Shown here piece by piece: positions 33,732 to 43,114 of a stretch of 64,000 nucleotides of DNA. Within the stretch, counting starts at the first letter, position 1, and each line of letters opens with the position of its first letter. The notes under the pieces are model-generated. The model was not told the origin of the DNA, made no database searches, and saw only the letters and a program-made list of their open reading frames with translations. Source of the stretch: Dehalococcoidia bacterium (GTDB taxonomy: Bacteria > Chloroflexota > Dehalococcoidia > Lucifugimonadales > Lucifugimonadaceae); assembly GCA_012959765.1 (NCBI GenBank), contig DUCO01000030.1:62001-126000 (forward strand), written 5' to 3'. The translations under genes and the position numbers were made by a program.

Positions 33732-35147
33732 CTATTCGTCGCTCGGTTTCGGTCTCTTAGCGGCCTCTTCTATCGCCGATCGAAGACGTTCTATCTCACT
33801 GATTTCAGTCGGCTCAGCCCCGTAACACGCCGCATTGAATCGAGTTGTGACAGTGTCGACAGGTGCACCCGGCAGAAACACAGCCAGCGCCGATATCCGC
33901 TCGTTCGGTGTGACATTAGGATCGAACACCATTCCACGTTTAATCGCGTGGGTCAGAGTATCGAAGTACAGCAAAAACGCCTCCCCTACTCCCTTTTCAC
34001 CTTCAGGCCACTTCCACAGCGAACGCTTTTTGCCGCCCTTCATCCAGCTCGGCACCAGGCTCGACAGCAGTTTCATCATGTCGGCCTTCGCATCGGCATC
34101 GCCACGAATCGACTCTCGATCGGCCTTATCTTTGTCGCCACCCCGAGCAGCAAAACGCTTGTAGGCGAAAACCAGAACAAAGAACAACACCACAATTAGC
34201 AATATCGAAAGTGGCCAGCGCAGGGCATCTACCGCAAAATCGGCACCCTTCTCGGCCTTCTCAGCCACTTCGCTAGCGATATCTTCTGAAGGTTGACCGG
34301 GAGGAAGAGGCTCTTCTTCGACATCTTCGGGATTCAGCCTCTCGCGCAGCCACTGAATAATGGCCAGCATCGCCCATATCGCCCACTCGATCGGGTAACG
34401 CAGAACCCACAACAGTGCATCAACAAAGGCAGTCCAGACGTTGACCAATCCCCGCACGCCGTAGGCTCCGTACCGGCCCGTCAACAGGCCGCCGACAGCG
34501 CCAATTCCGAGAATCCCCAGCACCGATATTCCGATAACCACCGGCCACGATGCGTTACCCGTGTCTTCCGATTGAGGAAGTCTTGATGCCGCCAACCCGA
34601 TCAGAGAGGCTGCAAAGAATGGAATGAGCAGCGGGGCGATTCCAATATCGGATCGAACAACACTGATTTCGATCAGCAGTCCGACCGCGATAAACGCGGT
34701 TCCAACCTTGAATCCACGGCTGAGTTGCCTTCTTACGCCGCCACCTCCAACTAAATGCTGCGACCGATACCAGAGCACCCCCGCAGCAATCAGGCCAATT
34801 ATTAAATCGGCAACTCCCTCACCCGAGTAGGTTCCACCAAACATATCGACTGGCCAGGCGACCTTGAACGACCACGTATCGTCAAGCGACACGGCTGCGA
34901 CAGCAAAATAAACAACTACAACAGCAATCACGGCCTGGTAAATGGCCATCGACGCCACGTCACCTTTTGCCCCGCCGAACAACCAGGCCGCCGCGGCACC
35001 AAATACCAGCAACACAAGGACAGCCAACCACGGCAGTGGTGACCCGCCAAGACCCAGCAGCCCGCCAATTACAGCAAGCGTTGCAAACCACCAGATGCTC
35101 TCAACAATAACCAGTGCGCCGTATGCGATTACTGCGGGATTTCGCAT
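33732..35147 (-). CDS. DUF4129-type membrane protein of the MoxR-DUF58 operon
   Basis: A 471-aa membrane protein from ATG 35147, whose codon overlaps the TAA of the upstream DUF58 gene (TAATG), so translation is probably coupled. Seven or so hydrophobic helices fill the first 260 residues, then comes a cytoplasmic part with one more TM (LSILLIVVLFFVLVFAY) and a C-terminal helical region with FDTLTHAIKRG and NERISALAVFLPG, which match the DUF4129 domain. In related operons (MoxR-DUF58-transglutaminase) such proteins are thought to support a membrane-associated AAA chaperone or protease-like complex. A transglutaminase domain is not seen here. Convergent with pyk, 34 bp apart. Confidence 0.75.
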   Translation of the reverse strand: MRNPAVIAYGALVIVESIWWFATLAVIGGLLGLGGSPLPWLAVLVLLVFGAAAAWLFGGAKGDVASMAIYQAVIAVVVVYFAVAAVSLDDTWSFKVAWPVDMFGGTYSGEGVADLIIGLIAAGVLWYRSQHLVGGGGVRRQLSRGFKVGTAFIAVGLLIEISVVRSDIGIAPLLIPFFAASLIGLAASRLPQSEDTGNASWPVVIGISVLGILGIGAVGGLLTGRYGAYGVRGLVNVWTAFVDALLWVLRYPIEWAIWAMLAIIQWLRERLNPEDVEEEPLPPGQPSEDIASEVAEKAEKGADFAVDALRWPLSILLIVVLFFVLVFAYKRFAARGGDKDKADRESIRGDADAKADMMKLLSSLVPSWMKGGKKRSLWKWPEGEKGVGEAFLLYFDTLTHAIKRGMVFDPNVTPNERISALAVFLPGAPVDTVTTRFNAACYGAEPTEISEIERLRSAIEEAAKRPKPSDE

Positions 35148-36556
35148 TAGTCGGCACCTTCTGAATATTCAAAAGATGACGCTGATTTCTGAGCCGCAGA
35201 AACTGGCAACTTATCCCAGTCACCGGTCTTCTCCGGAGGCCGTTTAAACAGCTCGTCGTTCACACCCGAAATCTCTTCGAGGAACAGCCCACGGGCGTCC
35301 CGCACTTCAAACTCTGGATAATCAGGTGGTTCCTCGCGCCCTATGTGAACAACTATTACAGGATGTCCCAGGCGTTTGAGCCCAAGCAGGTAATCCATTG
35401 TTCGTTCCTGATAAATTCCACCGATGTGAATCAATGTTGAACCCTCCGGAATCACCCCTCGCCTGCTGCGAGCCATCTCCTCAAGACTGCGAATGGCTAT
35501 CGGATGGACCATCGCCAGCGATTCGAGCAGGGTCGTTAGTTGAGTTGGCCCCGAACTTGGCGGAACAACAGCATGCGATGAACTGCTGCCATTGACACCG
35601 TTGGTAACCAATCCAACCTTGTAGCCAATCTCGAGAGCGTGGTTAGCAATCGAAGCCGCAGCATTCATCGTCCCCTCAAGCACGTCAGATCGGTAACCCT
35701 CCCACGGCACGTCAGTCGTAATTGCCTCGGCGAAAATCACCGCATGCTCAGAAACGCTTGGGTCGAACTGGCGAACAAACATCTCACCCCGTCGAGCCGT
35801 CGTCTTCCAGTCGATACTCTTGATCGGATCGCCCGGACGATACTCACGAACTCCGGCAGGTCTCGAAGGGTCGTCCCACAATCGAATTCGAGAAAGCGAA
35901 TCGCCTATAGGCCGGCGCGCCGGTAGCGAAAACCCGGGCATCGGCTTGATGACCGGATAGACGAAGATCGCCCATGGAGTGTGTTCGAGAGTGGCTTCTG
36001 CAGGGTACAAACCGAAAAGATCACCACTGCGAAGTTTGGTATTACCAAGTCGATACATCCCCCTCGAAAGCGCGGTCAGCTTGCGTTTGACCCTGACCCG
36101 TTCGTACGATCCAAGCGATGTTGAAACGTTCATATCCGCACCGCCGAGATAAGCCTGCTCTGCAGCATTAAATCCCTCTATCAACAGACCCCGCGGCACG
36201 TACTCGTCAATCTGAAGCCACGGCACCGGTAACGGCTTGTTGTTTGCCACCGTAAACGTGATTTCGATCTCGTCACCTTGAAACGCGTGATCTACCGAAC
36301 ACGATCTCATGATGGTGATTTCTTCAAGCGCCAACGCCGCCCACACTCGTGAAACGATTGCGATAACGAACGCAAGAGCTCCCACGGCGGCGATTAAAGG
36401 TTGGTGCGATATGGCACCGACAATTACGACGACTATGAGCAACAGCACAAAGAGGTCGCCGAGCGGATTGAGTGATTTTCCCCATGACGTTCCGAGGTCC
36501 GGCTTGTAATGGCGAGCTGCTAGCTCTCTCGACATCCCGAGGGATAACATCGACAT
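35147..36556 (-). CDS. DUF58 domain protein (MoxR-associated, vWA-like)
   Basis: A 469-aa protein starting at ATG 36556. Two N-terminal TM helices (about 30-70) are followed by a periplasmic-like beta-rich stretch, then the DUF58 signature VREYRPGDPIKSIDWKTTAR (about 245-265) with a vWA-like fold around it. The C-terminal part (about 310-430) contains SLEEMARSRRGVIPEGSTLI and is less conserved. Members sit beside MoxR AAA ATPases and are proposed to act with them in assembling or maturing other protein complexes. It begins only 5 bp after the moxR stop and overlaps the downstream gene by the TAATG junction, so the three genes form an operon. Confidence 0.9.
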   Translation of the reverse strand: MSMLSLGMSRELAARHYKPDLGTSWGKSLNPLGDLFVLLLIVVVIVGAISHQPLIAAVGALAFVIAIVSRVWAALALEEITIMRSCSVDHAFQGDEIEITFTVANNKPLPVPWLQIDEYVPRGLLIEGFNAAEQAYLGGADMNVSTSLGSYERVRVKRKLTALSRGMYRLGNTKLRSGDLFGLYPAEATLEHTPWAIFVYPVIKPMPGFSLPARRPIGDSLSRIRLWDDPSRPAGVREYRPGDPIKSIDWKTTARRGEMFVRQFDPSVSEHAVIFAEAITTDVPWEGYRSDVLEGTMNAAASIANHALEIGYKVGLVTNGVNGSSSSHAVVPPSSGPTQLTTLLESLAMVHPIAIRSLEEMARSRRGVIPEGSTLIHIGGIYQERTMDYLLGLKRLGHPVIVVHIGREEPPDYPEFEVRDARGLFLEEISGVNDELFKRPPEKTGDWDKLPVSAAQKSASSFEYSEGAD

Positions 36557-36560
36557 TTAG

Positions 36561-37544
36561 CTACTCACGTTCGATTGGGACCGGCGTCATATCGACTATC
36601 TCACCGACTATTCTCGCGGTCGCCTGCCCGCGAAGTTGCGTGGTTGTTTCAGCCAGCAGACGGTGCGCCAATACGGGAACCGCCAGCTCTTTTACATCAT
36701 CAGGCAGCACATACGCTCGCCCATGCATCGCCGCCCAGCCCTGCGCAGCGTGCTGCAGAGCGAGCGAAGCACGAGGACTGGCTCCAAGTCGCAGGCTGGC
36801 GCTGCTTCGCGTGGCTACGACGATATCCAGCAAATAGTTGCGAACCGTGTCGTTCACCGTCACTTGGTCGACCACTTTGCGAGCTGTGATCAGATCGTCT
36901 GCGGTTGCCGATGGTGTGATGGTGACGGGGTTTTCACCAGCTCGGAATCGATCGAGCATCGACTCCTCTTCGTCCCGGTCGGGGTAGCCAAGTGAAGCAC
37001 GAACCATGAACCGGTCGAGCTGCGCTTCGGGCAGCGGGAACGTCCCTTCCATTTCGACCGGGTTCAGCGTTGCCATAACCATGAACGGCTCGGGAAGTGC
37101 GGTTGTTACGCCGTCGATAGATGCCTGGCGCTCCTGCATCGCTTCGAGCAGTGCCGACTGTGTTCGAGGGGTTGCTCGGTTGATTTCGTCGGCAAGTAGA
37201 ATCTGCGAGAAAACCGGACCCGGCCTGAACTCGAACTCGCCCTTCGAAGCGTTGTAAAAGTTCACACCAAGCACGTCACCCGGTACAAGATCAGGGGTGA
37301 ACTGGATTCGTCCGAACTGGCAATCAAGAGAAGCAGCCAACGCCTTCGCCAACGTTGTTTTGCCAGTCCCCGGCACGTCTTCAAGAAGCACATGCCCACG
37401 ACACAGCAACGCAAGTACGGTGATATCGATCGTTTCCGATTTTCCAACGATTACCCGTTGAACCGACTCACGAATTTCGGCAGCAAGCTTCTGCACTGAT
37501 GAAACGTCTACGCCAGAAGCGGCAGGCTGACTCTCAATCGCCAA
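36561..37544 (-). CDS. MoxR-family AAA+ ATPase
   Basis: A 327-aa AAA+ protein from TTG 37544 (an internal alternative is possible). The Walker A motif is EDVPGTGKTTLAKAL (about 56-70), Walker B ILLADEINRATPRTQSALLEAM (about 115-135) and sensor/arginine-finger region TLNPVEMEGTFPLPEAQLDRFM. The lid domain with SSASLRLGASPRASLALQHAAQ is typical of MoxR proteins, which act as chaperone-like ATPases for metal insertion or complex assembly. It heads the operon with DUF58 and the DUF4129-type membrane protein. Upstream (37545-37667) I see only a short intergenic region. Confidence 0.93.
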   Translation of the reverse strand: MAIESQPAASGVDVSSVQKLAAEIRESVQRVIVGKSETIDITVLALLCRGHVLLEDVPGTGKTTLAKALAASLDCQFGRIQFTPDLVPGDVLGVNFYNASKGEFEFRPGPVFSQILLADEINRATPRTQSALLEAMQERQASIDGVTTALPEPFMVMATLNPVEMEGTFPLPEAQLDRFMVRASLGYPDRDEEESMLDRFRAGENPVTITPSATADDLITARKVVDQVTVNDTVRNYLLDIVVATRSSASLRLGASPRASLALQHAAQGWAAMHGRAYVLPDDVKELAVPVLAHRLLAETTTQLRGQATARIVGEIVDMTPVPIERE

Positions 37545-37667
37545 TTAGTTCTCTCGATCTGAATTCACTGCAAAGTGTTCATAAAATAACAATGCCGTAT
37601 GTTACGCCGCGGGCGCTAGTTTCGTTTTAGAACCGCGGTGATTTAGTGGATGGTATTTGTGAACAAA

Positions 37668-38166
37668 TCACGACTGCTGCTCGAGGCAAGTCTGGCTTCG
37701 AGTGATCTCGAGTTCAGACGGTTGCCCCCCTTCACTCTTCAACACAACCCCATCTTTGCGTTCCAACTGAAGCAAAGACCCCGAAAGTCCCATGGAAGAA
37801 CCATCGAAACGACGCATGACAATGAATTGCCCCGTCTGCAGCATCGTGATTCAGTTCGGTATTGCTCAGAAAATTCGTCCAGCCAGCAAATATCACCGGG
37901 TCTTCCGGGCGAACATCGACAAGGTCCGGATCAAACGCTTCTGGGAACACCGGAGCATCCCGGCTGATCAGCACCGGGGTTGGAGTCGGCGTTTCTGTCG
38001 GAGCCGCTGTGACCGCTACGCGTATGAAAGTTGGCGGTACTGACGATGCTTCTGGACCAGAGCCGTTCGCCCCAACACCGCCGCCATTCCCGTTGCCACA
38101 GGCAACGACGAACATTGCCGTCACTGCCAGAGAAAGAGCGAGAAACCCGCCAAATCGCTTGAGCAA
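37668..38166 (-). pseudogene. Lipoprotein gene interrupted by a frameshift in a C4/G4 run
   Basis: TTG 38166 starts LLKRFGGFLALSLAVTAMFV followed by the lipobox VVAC, so an exported lipoprotein. A Gly/Asn and Pro/Thr-rich linker and VIFAGWTNFLSNTELNHDAADG follow. In frame, the sequence then degenerates (AIHCHASFRW, stop at 37732). If one G of the run at 37830-37833 is skipped, it continues QFIVMRRFDGSSMGLSGSLL and QLERKDGVVLKSEGG to TGA at 37668, a far more natural protein sequence. This suggests a single-base insertion, either real or from sequencing. The gene overlaps the spacer behind the FAH gene on the same strand; about 165 aa if repaired. No family recognised. Confidence 0.6.
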
Positions 38167-38173
38167 CGAACGC

Positions 38174-39082
38174 CTAAACCACCACAACCGTGTTGGTAAG
38201 CGTGCCAATCTTTTCGATCGATACGTGAATAACGTCGCCAGCAGCAAGTGTGAACTCAGGCGGCGGAATCGTGCCCGTGCCTGTCATGACCGATGTGCCA
38301 TCCGGAACCGAGTTGTGACGAACCAGCCAGTCGACCAGATACGCACACCCCCGCTTCATCTCGCTGGTGTGAGCCTGCCCACTGAACGCCTCTTTGCCAT
38401 CGCGCTCGATAATCAGCGTCACCGCCAGATCCTGTGGGTCGCCAATGGTCTCAGGCGTTACGAGTGCAGGCCCAAGAGAAGCCGACTTGTCGTAGACTTT
38501 CGCCTGTGGAAGATACAGCGGGTTTTCGCCTTCGATAGAACGGCTACTCATGTCGTTCCCGCAGGTGTAACCGACAATCTTCCCGCCATACGTCACGAAC
38601 ACCAGCTCTGGCTCTGGAACGTCCCACGTCGAGTCACCACGAATACCAACTTCGTCAAACGGCGACTGTAGCCGTTCGAGCGTTGCCTTGAAAAATGCCT
38701 CGGGCCGATCAGCCTCGTAGACCTTTGCGTACACGTCGGGCGATCCGCTTTCGGCCTGGCGCTCTCGCATCGAGTCCATATAAGTCACGCCAAACGCCCA
38801 GACCTCAGGTGCATCGACCGGTGGCAGCAGCGTTACGCCGTGCTTGTCGGGCTGTGCACCATCGATAAGCTCTTCGGCAGATACCGTTTCTGCGCCCTTG
38901 TTTGCCGCGAGAATTCCGCGGGCAACGGTGTCGATATCGGATCCGGTTATGGAAGCCGCCTTGAACAGATCGAGCGTCGATCCGATCTGCGAGTTGAGGG
39001 CGGTGAGGTCGGTCACCTGCCCCGATTCGTCTTCAACGCCGACGTGCTTTGTGCCGTTCTGGATGTACTGGTAGTAACGCAT
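38174..39082 (-). CDS. Fumarylacetoacetate hydrolase (FAH) family protein
   Basis: A 302-aa protein from ATG 39082. The FAH fold is shown by the metal-binding loop with PEPELVFVTYGGKIVGYTCG, the motif NDMSSRSIEGENPLYLPQAK (about 178-198) and the C-terminal segment TGTGTIPPPEFTLAAGDVI. It is longer at the N-terminus than MhpD-type hydratases, resembling 2-keto-3-deoxy-sugar-acid dehydratases (for example KdaD) and acylpyruvases. These act on 2-keto-3-deoxy acids, the products of enolase-superfamily dehydratases present in this window, so a role in the same sugar-acid route is plausible. The lipoprotein pseudogene lies 8 bp downstream, likely in the same transcript. Confidence 0.87.
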   Translation of the reverse strand: MRYYQYIQNGTKHVGVEDESGQVTDLTALNSQIGSTLDLFKAASITGSDIDTVARGILAANKGAETVSAEELIDGAQPDKHGVTLLPPVDAPEVWAFGVTYMDSMRERQAESGSPDVYAKVYEADRPEAFFKATLERLQSPFDEVGIRGDSTWDVPEPELVFVTYGGKIVGYTCGNDMSSRSIEGENPLYLPQAKVYDKSASLGPALVTPETIGDPQDLAVTLIIERDGKEAFSGQAHTSEMKRGCAYLVDWLVRHNSVPDGTSVMTGTGTIPPPEFTLAAGDVIHVSIEKIGTLTNTVVVV

Positions 39083-39227
39083 CTTGTGCTTTCGCTGGAC
39101 TAGCGAGTGCCTTCAAGTGAACAAAACTAAAAAGGGCACCCTGATTACCGGGGTAGAAATGTTGCCGACAAGGTTAACCGAGAGAACGGCGTCATGTACG
39201 AATCGTCGAGATCACCATGAACTCGGG

Positions 39228-39968
39228 TCAGTCAGGTCTCCAGTTAAATCCGGCGTGTTCCTCAACTTGAGCCGAGCTCGGATGAGGCTCGGCGAACTGA
39301 GCGACAGCGAATCCGACGTCCGACAGCAATTGCTGCCAGTCAGATAATGGCATGTGCCAGACCTTGATATCAGGTCCTTCCGCTTTGCCAACGACCCGAT
39401 TCAACCCCGACACAACACGCCTTCGACCGAAGTAACTCGACATCATCCGCCCTTCAAAGCCGTTGTCAGGGTCCTTCTGCCACCGATTCCCAGGCGGTGT
39501 AGCTATCGGGTGCGGCAAGCTAAAGCCAATTTTCAGGACACTGTGAATACCGACAAGTGCGGCATCTAGCGGGAAAATATCGGCAATCGACATACAGCCC
39601 GTTACAAGATCAAAACTTTGCGGTTCGAAGCGATCTGAAATCAAGCCAGCATCGAGATGTTCGTATTGGATTCCAAGCGGTTGTCTCGATTCTTCATCTG
39701 CAGCCAGCGCCACAAGATACTCCGAGTATTCGAACGCCTGCACTCTGGCACCAGCCCCGGCAAGTTTACTGGAAAAATAACCAGCGCCACAACCGACATC
39801 CAGGACGTCCAGACCGTCGACATCTCCACACGCATCAGACAATGCGGGACCATGAACAAACAGCCGGTACGGATCGTTTTCTTCTGTGCGCTCTTTCCAC
39901 CACTCGGCCGCGGCATCCCAGACTGCACTCGACTCACGATTCAAATCTTCTGAAGTTGGCTCGGACAA
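39228..39968 (-). CDS. SAM-dependent methyltransferase (class I) with a small loop deletion
   Basis: About 246 aa from TTG 39968, with GAGAG upstream; a longer reading to 40076 overlaps the divergent gene and is less likely. The SAM-binding motif I is LDVLDVGCGAGYFSSKLA (about 65-82), motif II VQAFEYSEYLVALA and motif III FDLVTGCMSIADI. After HSVLK, where family members read RPGGxFxFSIPHP, this protein has IGFSLPHP, so the PGG turn is deleted by about three residues; the remainder is intact. Substrate unknown. It stops with TGA and is preceded by the divergent peptidase gene, leaving under 80 bp for both promoters. Confidence 0.78.
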   Translation of the reverse strand: MSEPTSEDLNRESSAVWDAAAEWWKERTEENDPYRLFVHGPALSDACGDVDGLDVLDVGCGAGYFSSKLAGAGARVQAFEYSEYLVALAADEESRQPLGIQYEHLDAGLISDRFEPQSFDLVTGCMSIADIFPLDAALVGIHSVLKIGFSLPHPIATPPGNRWQKDPDNGFEGRMMSSYFGRRRVVSGLNRVVGKAEGPDIKVWHMPLSDWQQLLSDVGFAVAQFAEPHPSSAQVEEHAGFNWRPD

Positions 39969-40046
39969 TTTGACTCTCGTTTCATAAACAAGCGACCTGA
40001 AGCTTATCCGAAGACCGCTTGCACGTAAGGCGACGTATATCTTTAT

Positions 40047-41525
40047 ATGCAAGGACCTTTGCCGAACTTGATCCACGCCCTTCCTAACCTACGCCGAACC
40101 CTCGCGATCGCACTTGCTGCGATTCTGCTTTTCGGCGCGCTCGTCAGCATTCCAACCGCAAACGCATCGGAATCGCTGGTCTTAGCGGTCACCGAACAGA
40201 CGGTCAATATCGACTACGGCAGGAAAATCACAATCTTCGTCAAAATCGACACCGGAACCGATCCCAAAGAAATCCAGACCCTGCGAACGTTGTTCAAACC
40301 CGATGGCGGCAACACCATCTGGTCTTACCTGTACCCGGTCCACACAAACGACAAAAACAACATATCGCTAACGTTCGAAATCCCCACCGGACCCGGCTCG
40401 TACTACCCACCCGGCGCTGAATTCAATATCAAAGTGGAAGTCACCGATACAGATGGAATCTTCTACTCTGTGAACCTCCCCGACAAGGTCGAATATCTCG
40501 ATCCCGACGAAGACTGGCAGCGGGTAGCTGGCAACGGATTCACCGTCATCTACTACGGTGTAAGCCGTTCTCAGGTGGAAGACCTGGTCGAAACCATCGA
40601 CCACCGAATTCCTACCCTGCAAGCTACACTCGGCGTTACCGAAACACCCGATTTCAAGGCGATAGTGTTTCCTTCGGTTCAAGCAGCCACACCGTCGTTC
40701 CCGCCCGTAAGCCAAACCGCAACCGATCAGTACCTGTTCGCCGGATTCGCCCAACCCGAATATCGACTCTTCGTTCAGGGTCAAATGAACTCGACTACGT
40801 TCACTCATGAACTGGCTCACCTCTACACCCACGAAGCCGTCTCCGATGCTTTCGTGGGTGCCCTTCCAGCATGGCTAAACGAGGGTCTTGCAAGATTTTT
40901 GGAATCGGGTTCAAGCCAGAATTCAAACAAACGACTCCTCTCGCAAGTCCGACCCAACGAACTACTTGCACTCAGCCACATGGCATCCATCCCCGGTAAA
41001 AGCCGAGACGTGTTTATCTTCTATCCTCAGGCAGGGGCGATCGTCGGCTACATAGTCGAAGAGTTCGGGCACGAAAAAATGGCGAACTACCTTGCCGCTG
41101 TCAACAACGGGGGGACAATAAACGGTTCGTTCAAAGAGGTGTACGGCAAGTCGATTTACGAAGTAGAAAACGACTGGCGCGCCGAGTTTGATGCGGCTCC
41201 GTTACCGATCAACGAAGAAACACCTGAAGCCACCGATTCAACCTCTGATTTAGACCGTACCGGGGTGCCACTCGTCGGATTCGAACCGGTCAAAACCGGG
41301 CCAGAAACCGGATCAGATGCTGGTTCAGGTCAACCAGCCCAAACGGCTGCTGCCAACCCTTTTCCAACGGTAACTCCCGAACTTCCACTGCCAGGGTTCC
41401 CGGGATTTGTCGAGGAAAAACCAGCGCCCAACTGGTTTGTGGCAGGAATTGCAATTGCCCTTTCAGTGATCATCGGCGTCTGGCTGTTCCTGTCGCGACG
41501 TAAAATGCCAAAACAGAAATCGTAA
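40047..41525 (+). CDS. Membrane-anchored gluzincin metallopeptidase (peptidase MA-like)
   Basis: A 492-aa protein from ATG 40047. An N-terminal signal peptide (LAIALAAILLFGALVSIPTANA, about 18-40) is followed by a beta-rich domain of about 150 residues and then a peptidase domain with THELAHLYTHEAV (HExxH, His254) and WLNEGLARFLES, where the Glu of LNEG is the likely third zinc ligand. A Thr/Pro/Glu-rich linker precedes one C-terminal TM helix (FVAGIAIALSVIIGVWLFL) and a basic RRKMPKQ tail, so the enzyme faces the cell exterior. This matches the peptidase_MA-like gluzincins of Chloroflexota and Bacteroidota. Substrate unknown. Confidence 0.85.
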   Translation: MQGPLPNLIHALPNLRRTLAIALAAILLFGALVSIPTANASESLVLAVTEQTVNIDYGRKITIFVKIDTGTDPKEIQTLRTLFKPDGGNTIWSYLYPVHTNDKNNISLTFEIPTGPGSYYPPGAEFNIKVEVTDTDGIFYSVNLPDKVEYLDPDEDWQRVAGNGFTVIYYGVSRSQVEDLVETIDHRIPTLQATLGVTETPDFKAIVFPSVQAATPSFPPVSQTATDQYLFAGFAQPEYRLFVQGQMNSTTFTHELAHLYTHEAVSDAFVGALPAWLNEGLARFLESGSSQNSNKRLLSQVRPNELLALSHMASIPGKSRDVFIFYPQAGAIVGYIVEEFGHEKMANYLAAVNNGGTINGSFKEVYGKSIYEVENDWRAEFDAAPLPINEETPEATDSTSDLDRTGVPLVGFEPVKTGPETGSDAGSGQPAQTAAANPFPTVTPELPLPGFPGFVEEKPAPNWFVAGIAIALSVIIGVWLFLSRRKMPKQKS

Positions 41526-41567
41526 CTCGTCTTATCGACGGTTCCTGAACGATCCAAAAGGCGACCT

Positions 41568-42716
41568 GTGACCTCCGACCGCCAGCAACCCAAAACCGCA
41601 TTCGTATACTCCGACGAGCTGTCGCAATACCAGCTTTCTGCTGAGCACCCGCTGCGTCCGATTCGACTCCAACACATGCACGAGTTGATGAAATCGAGCG
41701 GCCTATTTGAACTCGAAAACGTATCGACTCCCCCGCCGCGTATGGCCACTAAAGCAGAAATTGAAACGAGTCATGATGCTGAATATGTGGCGATCGTCGA
41801 GGCTATTTCAAACGGAGGAATCGCACCCATAATGGGCGAGTTCGGTCTCGGTTCATCCGATAATCCGGTCCGTCCCGGCATGTACGACACCACGGCTCTA
41901 ACCGTAGGATCCGTGCTCACTGCCAGCGAACTTGTCACTTCTGGCGCCGCAGATGTTGCGTTCGCACCCGGCGGCGGAGTGCACCACCACGCCATGTATC
42001 GCCGAGCTTCAGGATTCGGTGTGTTCAACGACGCAGTGATAGCTATGAAGGCGATGGTAGAAGCCGGACTTCGAGTCGCCTACATCGATATCGATTGCCA
42101 TCATGGCGACGGCGTTCAGATGGGTCACTACGAAAGCGATCAGGTGCTCACGATTTCGATCCACGAGTCGGGGCAATATCTGTTCCCGGGCACCGGGCAT
42201 GTTCAGGAAATCGGGTCTGGCGACGGCACCGGCTATTCGGTAAACATCCCTCTCGCGCCATACACGCAAGACGCCGCCTGGCACGCTGCTTTAGACGAGG
42301 TAATCCCGCCGCTGGTGAGTGCGTTCAAGCCCGACGTGCTGTTTACTCAACTGGGAATCGACACCCACTTTCAGGATCCCCTAACCCATCTTTCACTGAC
42401 CACTCAAGGGTTCAACCTAGCGGTGCAAAAGCTGAGTGTGATGGCAGCAGAAATCGGCAAGTGGGTAGCGGTTGGTGGCGGAGGTTACGACCTCTCAGCA
42501 GTCGTTCGATCGTGGACAATGGCGTTGGCAACAATGGCAAATTTTGACCTGCCCACCGAGGTGCCGAAGTCGTTTACATCGCTCGAAGGCCTAACCACTT
42601 TCGACGACATCCCGCCAGAACCAACAGAAGCCAGATACCTGAACGAAATCAACAGCTTTAATACGAAATCTCTAGAAGAAGTCAGAGCACTAATCTTCCC
42701 GAAGTTCGGGATTTAG
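41568..42716 (+). CDS. Histone deacetylase/AcuC family protein
   Basis: A 382-aa protein from GTG 41568 (AAAAGG upstream). It has the class-I/II-like deacetylase pattern: GGGVHHHAM (residues about 140), the zinc/catalytic block DIDCHHGDGVQ (about 178-188) with Asp and His ligands, HESGQYLFPGTG and LGIDTHFQDPLTHL with the later Asp ligand, and VAVGGGGYDL near the end. In bacteria these enzymes include acetoin-utilisation AcuC and acetylpolyamine amidohydrolases, acting on small acetylated amines or proteins. Which of these applies here cannot be told. It starts 40 bp after the peptidase gene and may share its transcript. Confidence 0.9.
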   Translation: MTSDRQQPKTAFVYSDELSQYQLSAEHPLRPIRLQHMHELMKSSGLFELENVSTPPPRMATKAEIETSHDAEYVAIVEAISNGGIAPIMGEFGLGSSDNPVRPGMYDTTALTVGSVLTASELVTSGAADVAFAPGGGVHHHAMYRRASGFGVFNDAVIAMKAMVEAGLRVAYIDIDCHHGDGVQMGHYESDQVLTISIHESGQYLFPGTGHVQEIGSGDGTGYSVNIPLAPYTQDAAWHAALDEVIPPLVSAFKPDVLFTQLGIDTHFQDPLTHLSLTTQGFNLAVQKLSVMAAEIGKWVAVGGGGYDLSAVVRSWTMALATMANFDLPTEVPKSFTSLEGLTTFDDIPPEPTEARYLNEINSFNTKSLEEVRALIFPKFGI

Positions 42717-42769
42717 TTCTCTGCCCAAACAGGCGAATACCAATCCCGCCGGTCCCGCTGTCACGCCAG

Positions 42770-43075
42770 CTAGTCAAGAAGCTCTCCACAATCCCAGTCC
42801 ACCATCGGGACAATGTCCATGCCTCGCGGTTCCATTTTTTCGACACCCCGATGGACCCAATTTTCAACTTTGAGTTCGGGCGTTATGTCGGTCAGACCCG
42901 CCTCTGTAAACCACCGTGCGCACTTCCGTCCGGCATCAAGATCGATATATCGAAACTCGGGGAGTGCCCAGTCATCCGGCGATCCGCCTTTCTGACCTTC
43001 CATGTGACGCGCACGTATCGCCTCGAAATACCGCACCTTTTTACGAATATATTGCGTTTTTCGCAACAGATAGTT
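42770..43075 (-). pseudogene. C-terminal gene remnant of unknown family
   Basis: The minus strand encodes about 100 codons that look natural, HENYLLRKTQYIRKKVRYFE then RARHMEGQKGGSPDDWALPE and WVHRGVEKMEPRGMDIVPM, ending at TAG 42770. There is no convincing start codon with ribosome binding site at the front (GTG 43036 after AAAAAGG is the best), and upstream of about 43075 the reading becomes unlike protein, suggesting a 5'-truncated gene. I do not recognise the family. It is convergent with the HDAC-like gene and lies beside the GNAT pseudogene. Confidence 0.4.
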
Positions 43076-43114
43076 TTCATGTTCGAAACAGCACGCTGAC
43101 CAAAGGCAGATGGT

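Noticed and set aside
33835-36837. Long plus-strand readings opposite the MoxR-DUF58-DUF4129 operon.
   Set aside because: They mirror genuine minus-strand genes, are rich in Ser/Arg/Pro typical of shadow frames, and lack start signals.
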